Source of the DNA: Enterocloster aldenensis
GTDB taxonomy: Bacteria > Bacillota > Clostridia > Lachnospirales > Lachnospiraceae
Reading direction: 5' to 3'
Assembly (NCBI RefSeq): GCF_003434055.1
Contig: NZ_QVEX01000015.1
Span: forward strand, 62,001 to 126,000
DNA: 64,000 nt
Positions 41,578 to 51,368 of this stretch are shown here, in pieces. The notes under the pieces are model-generated. The model made no database searches, was not told the origin of the DNA, and saw nothing but the letters and a program-made list of their open reading frames with translations. The first letter of the stretch is position 1, and each line of letters opens with the position of its first letter. The translations under genes were made by a program, and so were the position numbers.

Positions 41578-43050
41578 TTATACATATGCATACAGCCTGC
41601 TCATGCGGCTTTGCGCCGTCATCCGCCCGGCTTCCATGAGGAAATCCTCATCCGGCCCTGCATTGTCATCCCTGCCGTAATACCGGTAATGGGATTGGGA
41701 CTGCTGTCCGCGGTGGTCCTGCATCTGCTGGTCATAACCTGCAAAATCCATGGTTCCCCGGCTGTCATGGTATACCTCCGCCACCTCTGTATCCAGCGGC
41801 CTCAGCATATCCTTCAGGCTCTCCATCTGGCTGGTGACAAGCTTTTCTGTCTCCGGATTGGCCACACCTATACGCACCCACATCTTCTCCCCGGTACCCA
41901 CAAGATGGATGACAATGTCACCCAGACCTTCCGGCTTCAGGTGCACGGTCAGTTCCTTCATCCCGGTCTTGATTCCCTGTTCCAGGCCTGTCTTAAGCTG
42001 CTCCAGAACCGGAACCTGCTGTTCCTGCCCCTCTTTCACCTGATTCATACCAAACCCCGGGTTCAAACGGTTCTGGTTCATCCGGTCTGTCAGATTCAGT
42101 CCTCCGGCCTCTGCATTCCGCTTCAGTTCCTCAAGGACCTGGTTGGCTGTCCCGGTGTCCCCGTCCGCTGCGGCTGACAATTCCTGTTCCTGGCCCATGG
42201 CCCTAACCAGTTCCTGTCTTCCCTGCAGGAAGGTATGGCTTTCTATACCGGATTGGGGCGGCTGTGTACTTCCCTTAACAGATGCTTCCCCGCAGACTGC
42301 GGTGCCGGCTTCATCCGACGCCTTCATGGTACGGGAAAACCTCCCGGTCCTGTCCGCTTCTGTCCGGTCCTGCCCGGCTGTCTGCCCCACCGAAGGTTCC
42401 TCTGCGCCGGATACCGCCGCCCGGCGCATATCCTGGCCGGACACCCTTTCCTGGTCATCCGCTCCTGCCATGGCTGCCAACACCGGACTTATGTCCTGTT
42501 CCTCACGGACAGTCTGCAGCACCGTTCCTGCCTGCACCGTAATCTGCCCGTCCGTTTTCCCTGCTGTCTGTGCTCCCCCGTCCTGTATATCCGGGTCCCC
42601 ATATTGCAGGAAGGCCATCATGGCCTGCAGGCTCATGGCCGCTTCCAGGTTCAGGCCGTCATCCGTACGGTTCTGTGCATCCCCGTCATTTCCGGCATTA
42701 CCGGCTGCCGTCTTATCCACTGCATCTGCTGCCGCGCCGCTGCCATCCTCCAGGTTCCGGTCTGCGCCGCCCCCGGACTTCCCATCCTGGTCTGCCGTCT
42801 GCCGTCTGACATCGGACCTGACTGGATCCTGTTTTTCCGTATGCCGTGCTTTTGCGTCCAATCCATGTTCCTGTTTCCCGGCAGATGTCTTAGTATCCGG
42901 GGTCCTGCCGTCATCCCGCAGGCTTCTGGCAAATACATCCGCAAAATAAACTGCTGCCGCCTGCTTTCCCCTTCCTGACAAAGAACCGGATGCCTGGGCT
43001 GTTTTATAGCTGCTGTCTGCTGCTATCTGTGTAAATGTTCCTGTATTCAT
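41578..43050 (-). CDS. fliK: Hook-length control protein FliK
   Basis: 490 residues from the ATG at 43050, which has an ideal AAAGGAGGTGAG upstream; longer readings from 43170 overlap fliJ and lack a site. The N-terminal 330 residues are Gln/Asp/Gly-rich and variable, the ruler part. The C-terminal domain (TGMKELTVHLKPEGLGDIVI with WVRIGVANPETEKLVTSQME) is the conserved FliK substrate-switch region that contacts FlhB. Confidence 0.92.
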   Translation of the reverse strand: MNTGTFTQIAADSSYKTAQASGSLSGRGKQAAAVYFADVFARSLRDDGRTPDTKTSAGKQEHGLDAKARHTEKQDPVRSDVRRQTADQDGKSGGGADRNLEDGSGAAADAVDKTAAGNAGNDGDAQNRTDDGLNLEAAMSLQAMMAFLQYGDPDIQDGGAQTAGKTDGQITVQAGTVLQTVREEQDISPVLAAMAGADDQERVSGQDMRRAAVSGAEEPSVGQTAGQDRTEADRTGRFSRTMKASDEAGTAVCGEASVKGSTQPPQSGIESHTFLQGRQELVRAMGQEQELSAAADGDTGTANQVLEELKRNAEAGGLNLTDRMNQNRLNPGFGMNQVKEGQEQQVPVLEQLKTGLEQGIKTGMKELTVHLKPEGLGDIVIHLVGTGEKMWVRIGVANPETEKLVTSQMESLKDMLRPLDTEVAEVYHDSRGTMDFAGYDQQMQDHRGQQSQSHYRYYGRDDNAGPDEDFLMEAGRMTAQSRMSRLYAYV

Positions 43051-43132
43051 CTTCTCACCTCCTTTCACATATGCCGTTTTATATAAGTACTGTCCTTCAG
43101 TACCAGGCTGTATTTGGAATTCCAAACACACC

Positions 43133-43582
43133 CTAGGAAACACCGTTCCTGACAAAAGCCCCGGCAACATGTTCCGTAATCATGTCCTGCTGCTCCTTTG
43201 CTTCGTCATGGTGATATTCCTCCAATTGATTTTCCTTCAGCTTCTCCAGTTTTTTCACTTCCTTTGAAGCCTCCGTGACAATGCGCCGCTGTTTCTCCAC
43301 CCTGGCCTGTGCCTGGGACAGCTCCTTCTGTGTATCCTCCAGCTGAAGCCTGGCGCCCTCCAGGACGGCAAAGCATCCTTTCAGGATGAATACCGTAGTC
43401 CCCTCGGCCTGCCTCTTTTTAATCTCCTTCTGGATATGGGCTATCCTGGTTTCCTGCCCATTCTTTATTTCCTCCAGTTCATCCCTGGCAGCCGTAAGCT
43501 TTCCGAGAATCCCTTTTTCCTTTTCCAGGTTCTGCTGCTGGTATACAAGCATACGTTCCAGTGAAAATACAAACTTCTTCAT
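43133..43582 (-). CDS. fliJ: Flagellar FliJ protein
   Basis: 149 residues, one continuous coiled coil (KKFVFSLERMLVYQQQNLEK at the start, then heptads to about 130). FliJ is the central stalk of the export ATPase, like gamma of F1. Located between fliI and fliK in canonical order. Confidence 0.93.
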   Translation of the reverse strand: MKKFVFSLERMLVYQQQNLEKEKGILGKLTAARDELEEIKNGQETRIAHIQKEIKKRQAEGTTVFILKGCFAVLEGARLQLEDTQKELSQAQARVEKQRRIVTEASKEVKKLEKLKENQLEEYHHDEAKEQQDMITEHVAGAFVRNGVS

Positions 43583-43592
43583 AATCTGCCCC

Positions 43593-44897
43593 TTAATCCG
43601 TTACCTGAATCATCTGGATTACCGCTTCATCCAGGGAAAAACTCTCATCTGTCTTCTGCTGAAGGAATCCGTAGATACGGTCTATGCGCTCCAGGGCCTC
43701 ATCCAGTTCCGGGTTCGTGCCCTTTTTGTAGGCCCCGATGGAAACCAGGTCGCTGTTACTCTCATACACCGCCAAAAGCCTGCGCAGCTTCCCCGCGGCC
43801 TCCTTGTGTTCCGGTGTCACGATGTCGTTCATCAGACGGCTGACACTGGACAGGATGTCGATTGCCGGATACCGGTTCTTGGCCGCCACCTTCCTGGACA
43901 GCATGATGTGCCCGTCTATGATTCCGCGGACCGTATCGGATATGGGTTCGTTGGCATCATCGCCTTCCACCAGCACCGTATAGATCCCGGTAATGGAACC
44001 CTCCTCAAAATTACCGGAACGCTCCAGAAGCTTTGGAAGCTCGGAATAGATGGAAGGCGTATACCCCCTGGCCACCGGCGGTTCCCCTATGCTGAGCCCC
44101 ACTTCCCTCTGGGCCATTGCAAACCGGGTAAGGGAATCCATCATCAGCAGCACATCCATGCCCTGATCCTTAAAATACTCTGCAATGGTAGTGGCTGTCA
44201 TGGTGCACTTGGAGCGCATCATGGCGGACTGGCTGGAAGTTGCCACCACCAGCACGGAGCGTTTTAATCCTTCCTCACCCAAATCCCTGTTAATGAACTC
44301 CACAACCTCCCTGCTTCGCTCCCCGACCAGTGCAATGACGTTCACATCCGCCTTCACATTCTTGACTATCATGCCCATCAGCGTGCTCTTTCCCACGCCG
44401 CTGCCGGCAAAGATCCCCATCCTCTGTCCCTTGCCCACGGTCAGAAGCCCGTCAATGGCCTTGACCCCCATCTGTATGACGGTATCAATCCTGGGGCGTT
44501 CCATGGGGTTGGAGGGCTTTCCCGTAATGGGATAATAAGAGACATCCTCCACAGGCCCCAGGCCGTCAATGGGCATGCCCATGGCGTCCACGGTCCTGCC
44601 TATGAGTTTGTTGGAAACAGCAATCCTGAGACGTTCCCCTGTATTGCGCACCGCGCTGCCGTAGCCGATTCCCTCCATCTCCTCATAGGGCATCAGCAGT
44701 ACCCGGTTCTCCCTGAATCCCACCACCTCGGCCCTGACCGGGTTGGTTCCCTCCACCACATCAATGGTACACACATCCCCCAGCCTGCAGGCCGGTCCCA
44801 TGGCTTCCACCGTGGTCCCCACAATCTTGTCTATCTTGCCCAGGTAGGTGTATAAATCCGCATTCTGTATTTCCTGTTCTATCTGCCCTAATTCCAT
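43593..44897 (-). CDS. fliI: Flagellar export ATPase FliI
   Basis: 434 residues. Walker A GSGVGKST (165-172), Walker B LLMMDSLTRFAMAQREVG and the Arg finger region are all present. The N-terminal barrel binds FliH. Hexameric ATPase at the base of the export gate, regulated by FliH. Length is typical. Confidence 0.97.
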   Translation of the reverse strand: MELGQIEQEIQNADLYTYLGKIDKIVGTTVEAMGPACRLGDVCTIDVVEGTNPVRAEVVGFRENRVLLMPYEEMEGIGYGSAVRNTGERLRIAVSNKLIGRTVDAMGMPIDGLGPVEDVSYYPITGKPSNPMERPRIDTVIQMGVKAIDGLLTVGKGQRMGIFAGSGVGKSTLMGMIVKNVKADVNVIALVGERSREVVEFINRDLGEEGLKRSVLVVATSSQSAMMRSKCTMTATTIAEYFKDQGMDVLLMMDSLTRFAMAQREVGLSIGEPPVARGYTPSIYSELPKLLERSGNFEEGSITGIYTVLVEGDDANEPISDTVRGIIDGHIMLSRKVAAKNRYPAIDILSSVSRLMNDIVTPEHKEAAGKLRRLLAVYESNSDLVSIGAYKKGTNPELDEALERIDRIYGFLQQKTDESFSLDEAVIQMIQVTD

Positions 44898-44909
44898 ATG
44901 GTTACCGCC

Positions 44910-45701
44910 TTATTGCCTGCCCCCAAGGGCCTCCAGATGTTTCTTCAGGTTCCCTAACTGGACATCCAGGGATGCGTCCACAATCCCTTCCTCTGTCTCC
45001 ACCTGGACAAACCCCAGCGGCCGTTCCTCTGTTTTTATCCTTATGGCGCCGCCTCCCCCTAACCCCTTTTCCCTCAGGGGTTCCAGACGTTTCTCCAGCG
45101 TCTCTATCAGTTTCACGGCCTGAGCCGGCATATGAAGGGTGATATTCTCCCTGTCCCGCTCTGACAGCACCGCCTTTTCAATCATATCCGCCAGCTCTGT
45201 CTCGTCATATTCCACTTTCTTCCTGAGGATTTTCTCTGCCATCATAAAGGACAGGTCTGCTATCCCGCTGCCAAGCCTCTGTTCAAATTCGCCGAATTCC
45301 CCGCCAATCCTTTCCACGGACGAACGGATACCGGCAATATCCTGCCCTATGCCGCAGAGGGCCTGTTTAAGTCCCTGCTCATAGCCTTCCTGCCTGGCCT
45401 GCTCCCGGATCCTTCCGGCTTCATCCCTGGCCGTGTTGACTATATTGTCCCTCTGTGCATAGGCCTCTTCCAGTATCCTGGCCGCTGCCTGTTCCGCCTG
45501 GTTCCTGGCATGTTCCAGTATCTTGCGCTTTTCCTCCGATATAAGAGCGTACCGTCTGCCGCCCTGGTCCTCTCCCGGGTCCGGCGGTGCGCCGCCCCCG
45601 GATTCAGGCCCTGTCTGCGCCCCGGTATCCGGTGCGGGCTGGTACAGCCTGACCATGGCGCTTCCCGCAACGGTCTGGGCCGGTTTTAATATCCTAGACA
45701 A
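44910..45701 (-). CDS. fliH: Flagellar assembly protein FliH
   Basis: 263 residues. A Gly/Pro-rich N-terminal segment (20-50) precedes a long coiled coil (HARNQAEQAAARILEEAYAQ, GRIREQARQEGYEQGLKQ), then the FliH C-terminal domain with AEKILRKKVEYDETELADMI. Stator-like regulator of FliI. The start is a TTG at 45701 that overlaps the fliG stop; AAGGA lies about nine bases upstream. Confidence 0.92.
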   Translation of the reverse strand: MSRILKPAQTVAGSAMVRLYQPAPDTGAQTGPESGGGAPPDPGEDQGGRRYALISEEKRKILEHARNQAEQAAARILEEAYAQRDNIVNTARDEAGRIREQARQEGYEQGLKQALCGIGQDIAGIRSSVERIGGEFGEFEQRLGSGIADLSFMMAEKILRKKVEYDETELADMIEKAVLSERDRENITLHMPAQAVKLIETLEKRLEPLREKGLGGGGAIRIKTEERPLGFVQVETEEGIVDASLDVQLGNLKKHLEALGGRQ

Positions 45702-46701
45702 TTATCTCATCCTTTCCATCCTTGGAAATAACAATCTCGCCTTCTTCTTCCAGCCGCCTTATGACAGCCACAATCCTCTGCTGGGCTTCCTCCACATCAC
45801 TCATGCGGATGTTATGCAGGTATTCCATATCGCTCTGTATGGATTCCCTCATCCTGCCCGACATATTGGCAAAGATGGTATTGGTCACATCCTTGTGGGC
45901 CACCTTAAGGGCTACCGACAGGTCCTTTGTATCGATTTCCCGCAGGAAACGCTGTACGGACAATGGATCCAGATACGCAATATCCTCAAATACAAACATC
46001 AGCTTGCGCACATCCTCCGCCAACTGCGGGTTCTTCATATTCAGTTCGTCAAATATATCCCGCTCCGTGCTGCGGTCCACATGGTTCATCACATCAGCCA
46101 CATAGGTCAGTCCGCCCACCTCCATGGTTTCCTCAGAGGAGGACGCGCCAATCTTCTTCTCCAGCACTTCCTCTGCAATCTTGATTGCCATGGGCAGGGC
46201 GCGGTCCATGTTGGCAATCCGTTCCACCACATCCACCCGCGTGTCCTGGGACAGGTTTGCGATTATCTTTGAGGCCTGTTCCGGGGTTGCATAGGAAAGA
46301 ATCAGGGCCAGTGTCTGGGGATGTTCGTTCTGGATGGCTGCCATCAATGTCTTATAGTCCACCTTCCGGATAAAACTGAAGGCCTTTGTCTTAAGGGCCT
46401 TGCTGACCCGGTCCATCAGGTTCTTGGCCTGCTGCTGGCCAAAGGCCTTTTCCAGCACCTCTTTGGCATAATCCCTTCCGCCTTCGGTTATGACCTTCTC
46501 TGTGACGCAGCAATTATAAAAATCCTGGGCAATGTCTTCCAGCTCATCCTGGGTAAGCCTTGGCAGCCTTGTAATCTCCATGGAGAGCTGCTCCACCTCA
46601 TTCTCTGTCAGGTAACGGAATACCTCGGATGCCCGTTCGCTCCCCAGTATGGATATGACAGCCGCAGCCTTTTGGGCCGGTCTTCTCTCTTCTGCAGGCA
46701 T
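45694..46701 (-). CDS. fliG: Flagellar motor switch protein FliG
   Basis: 335 residues. Begins RRPAQKAAAVISILGSERAS; the middle has MNHVDRSTERDIFDELN, and the C-terminal torque helix shows DLSVALKVAHKDVTNTIFAN. FliG joins the MS-ring to the C-ring and receives force from MotA. Adjacent to fliF with a one-base gap. Confidence 0.97.
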   Translation of the reverse strand: MPAEERRPAQKAAAVISILGSERASEVFRYLTENEVEQLSMEITRLPRLTQDELEDIAQDFYNCCVTEKVITEGGRDYAKEVLEKAFGQQQAKNLMDRVSKALKTKAFSFIRKVDYKTLMAAIQNEHPQTLALILSYATPEQASKIIANLSQDTRVDVVERIANMDRALPMAIKIAEEVLEKKIGASSSEETMEVGGLTYVADVMNHVDRSTERDIFDELNMKNPQLAEDVRKLMFVFEDIAYLDPLSVQRFLREIDTKDLSVALKVAHKDVTNTIFANMSGRMRESIQSDMEYLHNIRMSDVEEAQQRIVAVIRRLEEEGEIVISKDGKDEIIV

Positions 46702-46702
46702 C

Positions 46703-48313
46703 TTACTTCTTATCCTCCTTCAGCCATGTACTGATCATGGATGCAATAATCTCTGGATTCATTTGGGCAAAGGAACGGACCTGGTCCACGGGATCGGAAG
46801 AATCCGGCCGAATCCTTCCCAGGCTGTTCTGCACCGCATCCTCCCCCGCCCGCTGTTCAGCCGGAACCGGCTCCTGTGTATCTTCGCCTTCAAATGGCGC
46901 AAACAGCATCTGGTCTTCTTTTAAATGCTTCTTCCTGCTGCGCATGAAAAGCAGGAGGATCAGCAGGAATATTAGTATGCCCACGCCTGCCGCAGCCGCT
47001 ATGAGACGGTAATCCGGTCCTGTCTGCGCCGGCGCCTGTACAGGCAGTGCGGGCCTGTCGTTCTTGACCGTTTCCTTTGGTATCTCCCGGAAGCTGGATA
47101 CCACGATATCCTCCGGCGCAATGTTGGCTGCCTTGGAGGCCGCGTCAATGAGCTGCTGCTTCTTGGCATCGGTCAGGTTATCGTCATTGACCGTGATGGC
47201 CACGGTGGCCTTCTGAAGCTTTACATTATCCTTTTCTATCTGTTTCTTGATGTAGCTTACAAGGTAATCCACATCCCTGTAGTAGTCTCCGGTGCCGCCT
47301 GTTCCGCCGCCGGTACCTGCGGTCCCATAGGCAGGTATGTCCGTATTGTTCTCCTCACCGGCAATTCCTCCTGCGCCGGCAGCGCCTCCGTTCAGGCTCC
47401 TGCCTTCCTTGTACTGCCCCACCACCCCCTGGCCATTGTCCTGGGGCTCATAGTGCAGGTCCTCGGTAATCATCCTGTCGTAATCAATGACCACGGTTGC
47501 CGACACCCTCAGCTTATCCGGGGAATATGCCAGGGTAAGTACATTCTTAATCTTATTCTCCAGCCGTTCCTCCACCTTGGCCTCAAAATCCAGGCGGTTC
47601 AGGCCATATGCAGTGGTGCCGATGTCATCCGCAACCATCTCCTGCATGGTCTGCGCATTGACCACCGTCACATTCTCAGGCAGCAGCCTTGGCACGCTGT
47701 CCGCCACCAGGTTCTTGATGGCCGACACCTTTTCAGGCGAAAGCTCATAGGAGGGCATCAGGGTCAGGGACACAGAACCCGTGCTGTTGGAATCCCCTTC
47801 ATCCCACACATAGTTGCTTTCATCCGGTACATTCAGGGTGACGATGGCGTTCTTGACCCCGGTCATATCCTTAAGGGTACGTTCAATCCTGTCCTGCAGG
47901 TTCATGAGAAGATACTGGCGCTTCTCAAATTCAGTGGTTGTAAAACCCATGTTATCTGAAAAAATGTCAAAAGGAAGTGCCGTTTTCGGATACCCCAATT
48001 CGGACATATCAAGCATGATGTCGCCCAACTGGTCTTCCGGAACCGTCACTTCTCCCTCGCTGTTCCTCCTGGCCTCAACCCCTCTTGCGTTGAGCACCGT
48101 AAGAACTTCGTTATTCTCCTCTTTGGATATTCCCGGGAACAGTGCTACATAGTTCCCGCCCTTCTTAGTATTCAGCAGCACGCTGGCTGCCAGTGCTATG
48201 ATTACGGCTGAGGTTATCCCTGCAGCCACCGCCTTCTTCCTGCCAGTATCAAGCATGCGGCTGACGCCGCCTTTGTCCCCGGATACTGATTTCAACTTTT
48301 CCTTAATCCCCAT
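46703..48313 (-). CDS. fliF: MS-ring protein FliF
   Basis: 536 residues. TM1 at about 30-52 and TM2 at about 445-467, with the periplasmic-equivalent ring-building domains between (KKGGNYVALFPGISKEENNE, GVKNAIVTLNVPDES). The cytoplasmic C-terminus (PDSSDPVDQVRSFAQMNPEI) is the FliG-binding helix pair. Base of the whole structure. A glycine-rich loop (about 310-340) is specific to this protein. Confidence 0.97.
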   Translation of the reverse strand: MGIKEKLKSVSGDKGGVSRMLDTGRKKAVAAGITSAVIIALAASVLLNTKKGGNYVALFPGISKEENNEVLTVLNARGVEARRNSEGEVTVPEDQLGDIMLDMSELGYPKTALPFDIFSDNMGFTTTEFEKRQYLLMNLQDRIERTLKDMTGVKNAIVTLNVPDESNYVWDEGDSNSTGSVSLTLMPSYELSPEKVSAIKNLVADSVPRLLPENVTVVNAQTMQEMVADDIGTTAYGLNRLDFEAKVEERLENKIKNVLTLAYSPDKLRVSATVVIDYDRMITEDLHYEPQDNGQGVVGQYKEGRSLNGGAAGAGGIAGEENNTDIPAYGTAGTGGGTGGTGDYYRDVDYLVSYIKKQIEKDNVKLQKATVAITVNDDNLTDAKKQQLIDAASKAANIAPEDIVVSSFREIPKETVKNDRPALPVQAPAQTGPDYRLIAAAAGVGILIFLLILLLFMRSRKKHLKEDQMLFAPFEGEDTQEPVPAEQRAGEDAVQNSLGRIRPDSSDPVDQVRSFAQMNPEIIASMISTWLKEDKK

Positions 48314-48343
48314 GACCCACCGATACTATCTTTCGTTTTAATA

Positions 48344-48649
48344 TCAAACCTGCATACCCATGATCTGATTATATGCATTTACTGCCTTGGATGATAACTG
48401 AGTAGTGAACTCAATTGCAGCAGCACTCTTCTCGGCCTGTATCAGTGCCGTGTGAAGATTATCCACCTGGCCGGATGCCAGTTTTATATCCATCTCCTGT
48501 GTTTCCCTCATGGCCTGGTCCGCTTCTTTTACAGCAGTCTTCAGGAATTCCTTAAATGGGACCGGACCGGTCTGCCCTTTGGCAGGGCTGCTTTTCTGGC
48601 TGTCGGAAGGTATGATCCCATCCATTCTGGTAATCGGAACGATAAACAT
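48344..48649 (-). CDS. fliE: Hook-basal body protein FliE
   Basis: 101 residues from the ATG at 48649 (MFIVPITRM), with GGGGG upstream. The longer reading from 48691 would begin at the transcription start itself. FKEFLKTAVKEADQAMRETQ and the C-terminal AYNQIMGMQV are the FliE features. It joins the MS-ring to the rod. First gene of the first arm. Confidence 0.94.
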   Translation of the reverse strand: MFIVPITRMDGIIPSDSQKSSPAKGQTGPVPFKEFLKTAVKEADQAMRETQEMDIKLASGQVDNLHTALIQAEKSAAAIEFTTQLSSKAVNAYNQIMGMQV

Positions 48650-48698
48650 AAAATCCCCCTGTAATCCCCTAATATTTACACTTTTCGTCATTAACTCA

Positions 48699-48727
48699 AG
48701 TATAGCCTTCTTCGGTCACTCCGTCAA
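48699..48727 (-). promoter_or_regulatory. Sigma-A promoter for the fliE-led flagellar operon
   Basis: -35 TTGACG (48722-48727), 17-base spacer, -10 TATACT (48699-48704) on the minus strand, giving a short leader of about 43 bases to fliE. It is the only strong promoter seen at the head of the first arm, which continues about 21 kb to the PilZ gene. Confidence 0.85.
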
Positions 48728-48801
48728 CAAAAATAAACGTTTTTGTAACCATTTTGTAATTCTGCCATATCCCCTCCCCGCATTATGATGACCCCGTCCA
48801 T

Positions 48802-48841
48802 AAAAATGGCAGGAAGGAGAAACCTGCATCTCCATCCTGCC
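48802..48841 (-). terminator. Terminator of the cell-wall protein operon
   Basis: Stem GGCAGGA-t-GGAGA paired with TCTCC-t-TCCTGCC, followed by ATTTTT on the minus strand. It lies about 60 bases after the stop of the last wall-binding gene and insulates it from the fliE promoter. Confidence 0.9.
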
Positions 48842-48899
48842 ATGCCCCTGGCATTTCTGCCGGTAATGAATAAGCCTTATCCAATCCGGCCGCACAATA

Positions 48900-50102
48900 T
48901 TAATTCCTCCAAATTCCCGCCGGATCCAGGTACCTGCCTTCCACGGTTGTATTCCTTACCATGGTTCCGTTGTCCGGGTTCATATAATACCATGTGCCGT
49001 TATCCAGAAGCCACCCCGTGTGCATGGCCCCGTCCTGGTCAAAGAAATACCTGGCCTCTCCTGCTTCCAGCCATCCCGTGTGCATGGCCCCGTCGGGTTC
49101 CAGATAATACCACTTCCGGTTATCCTGAAGCCATCCCGTCTGCATGACCCCGTTCATATCCAGGAAATAATATCTTCCGTTTTTAAGCTGCCAGCCTGTC
49201 AGCATATATCCGCTGAAATCAAACAGGTACCAGCTCCCGTCAATCTCCTTCCAGGCGCCTGCGGGATAGGTGCCGTCCACGTTCCTGTACCACCAGCCCT
49301 CATCATCCTTGACCCACCCGATCTGGGCAGGCGTCAGCTGCTGCCTGTCCTCCTGCGGCCCGGTCACCCCGCCGTTCAGGGTACACACCTCATCCGCGTC
49401 AATGTCCAGTTCATCGGAATACACCCAGTCGCTGCCGGTTATATAGGCCAGTTCCTCCGAATCCTTAGGTATGGCCCTGACCCGGAACTGGTATGTGCCG
49501 GCCACGGTCATCACCGGATAAAAATCATAGGTGGTGGCAATCACCTTAGGAACGCCCTGTACCATCTGACCGTCCCTGTAAAGCTTTAATTCATAAGCGC
49601 CCGCATAGGGCACGGCTGCCCAGGTGGCCTTGCCCGGAGGATATCCCATCCACTCCACGCTCTCAGGAATCTCAAGGATTCCTGAGGCCGGGGTCAGCTT
49701 AACGGTCAGCAGGAGCGTCTCGTCATTATTGGTCCGTTTAACGGAGGCATAGGTGGCGCCGTCAATCTGGAACTTGCTTGGTCCTGTCACACGGTTAAAG
49801 TAATAACCGCTTCTTGCATGTATCTCAATCTGCACCTTGGGCTCATCGCCGGGTTCCCAGTATTCCTTGTTTTTAGTGACCCATTTATAGGCGCCCGTAG
49901 TGTACAGGCTGCTGTCCGTTGTGGCATATACAGTGGCCTCATTCAGTTCATAATCCGCCTGGACATCGGAGCGCACCCGGATGGATACGCTGGTAATGGG
50001 CGTCCTTGTCTCCGTCCTGACCGCTGCCAGCGCAGACAAGGAACATACTGCCATGGCCGCCAGGCACACGGATACCGCCGCTGCCTTTTTCCAAACATTC
50101 AT
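48900..50102 (-). CDS. Secreted protein with choline/cell-wall-binding-type repeats (paralog A)
   Basis: 400 residues. Signal peptide (1-27, ending LSALA). Residues 30-240 form a beta-rich domain with two fibronectin-like halves. Residues about 255-400 are tandem aromatic repeats of the GWQLKNGRYYFLDMNG/WYYLEPDGAMHTGW type, which bind choline or other wall sugars. No catalytic motif. It is a paralog of the next gene upstream, and the pair arose by duplication. Last gene of the NlpC/P60 operon, ended by terminator 48802. The ligand is not established. Confidence 0.85.
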   Translation of the reverse strand: MNVWKKAAAVSVCLAAMAVCSLSALAAVRTETRTPITSVSIRVRSDVQADYELNEATVYATTDSSLYTTGAYKWVTKNKEYWEPGDEPKVQIEIHARSGYYFNRVTGPSKFQIDGATYASVKRTNNDETLLLTVKLTPASGILEIPESVEWMGYPPGKATWAAVPYAGAYELKLYRDGQMVQGVPKVIATTYDFYPVMTVAGTYQFRVRAIPKDSEELAYITGSDWVYSDELDIDADEVCTLNGGVTGPQEDRQQLTPAQIGWVKDDEGWWYRNVDGTYPAGAWKEIDGSWYLFDFSGYMLTGWQLKNGRYYFLDMNGVMQTGWLQDNRKWYYLEPDGAMHTGWLEAGEARYFFDQDGAMHTGWLLDNGTWYYMNPDNGTMVRNTTVEGRYLDPAGIWRN

Positions 50103-50118
50103 AGTGATTCTCCTCCTG

Positions 50119-51342
50119 TTAAGGGATCCAGATCCCGTCCTGGTTAATATAATACTGGTCCACCACCTGGTCCTTTACCATCTGCCCGTTCCTGGGATCC
50201 AGATAATACCAGTTTCCTTTGGACAGAAGCCAGCCCGTTGCCATGCTTCCGTCCGGGTTCAGGTAATACCACTGATCCCCCTGCTGAAGCCACTGCCCGG
50301 TAAGCTTCCCCTGCTCCGGGTCCAGATAATACCATATCCTGTTGTACTGAAACCATCCTGCAACCATGTCCCCGTTGGTGGTCAGATAATATTCCCTGTC
50401 ATTCTTCCACTGCCAGCCCGTAAGCATATAGTCGTTCATGTCAAAAAGGTACCACTTGTCCCCTATGGCTTTCCAGCTGCCCACCGGATAGGAACCGTCC
50501 TCATTCCTGTACCACCAGCCGCTGCCGTCCTGGACCCACCCCGGCGCCTGGCCCATGGGGCCGGTCCCGTCCTTGGCGTTGACGCCCTTGATTCCGGCGG
50601 AGGCTGCCCGCTTGTCAGCTGCCCTGGCATCCTTTTTCGTAATCTCCTGATTATCGGATTCCGCCCAGTCCCCTGCCTTCAGGTAACCTGCCTCGGATTC
50701 TGTCCTGGCAACCGCCCTGACCTTGAAATAGTAATCCCCGTCATCTGTCATGTAAGGGAAAAAGTCATAACTCACCGAATTGGTCCTGGGCACATGATAA
50801 ACCATGCTCCCATCACAGAACAGCTTTACCTCATAGGAGCCGGCGCCTTCTACCTTGGCCCACCTGGCCTTGCCCAGGGGCTTTTCCTCCCAGTAGGCCT
50901 CCTCTACCCGGTCCAGGGTACCCTTTACCCCCTTCAGCTTAACCGTTATGGTCAGGCTGCGCTTGGCATCGCTTTTCTTGCATGTAACATAGTCCGCGCC
51001 GCGGATATGGGCGCCGGATGAACGGATGTCTCCAAAATAATATCCCTCATCCGCAGCCAGTTCAATGGATGCCTTGGGTATGTCCCCTGCCTTCCATTGG
51101 GATTTCCCATTGATGAAATCACAGGAAACAACATGGTATTTTGTGCTGTCCGCTGTGGCGGACACGCTGCCGCCATCCCCGTTGGCAGTGACAGAGGAAG
51201 TTACCGTCACTGTTACGGACCGGATGGCCTCATCTGCATATGCCGCCGTGGTCATGGCCAGCCATGTCCCCAATATGATCACTGCCGCAGCAACGGCCTT
51301 CAGCCATCCTGCCGTACGCTTATTATCTGATATCACTGTCAT
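50119..51342 (-). CDS. Secreted protein with choline/cell-wall-binding-type repeats (paralog B)
   Basis: 407 residues, same architecture as paralog A: signal peptide (about 1-34, ending AAYA), a beta domain with SVTVTVTSSVTANGDG and a middle KARWAKVEGAGSYEVKLFCD matching KATWAAVPYAGAYELKLYRD of paralog A, then six aromatic repeats (WYLFDMNDYMLTGWQWKNDR, WYYLDPEQGKLTGQW). 16 bases separate the two genes. Surface-located, non-catalytic; a role as ligand-binding partner of the hydrolase upstream is inferred. Confidence 0.85.
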   Translation of the reverse strand: MTVISDNKRTAGWLKAVAAAVIILGTWLAMTTAAYADEAIRSVTVTVTSSVTANGDGGSVSATADSTKYHVVSCDFINGKSQWKAGDIPKASIELAADEGYYFGDIRSSGAHIRGADYVTCKKSDAKRSLTITVKLKGVKGTLDRVEEAYWEEKPLGKARWAKVEGAGSYEVKLFCDGSMVYHVPRTNSVSYDFFPYMTDDGDYYFKVRAVARTESEAGYLKAGDWAESDNQEITKKDARAADKRAASAGIKGVNAKDGTGPMGQAPGWVQDGSGWWYRNEDGSYPVGSWKAIGDKWYLFDMNDYMLTGWQWKNDREYYLTTNGDMVAGWFQYNRIWYYLDPEQGKLTGQWLQQGDQWYYLNPDGSMATGWLLSKGNWYYLDPRNGQMVKDQVVDQYYINQDGIWIP

Positions 51343-51368
51343 TCACCCCATCTGTCCGTATTGTATGT

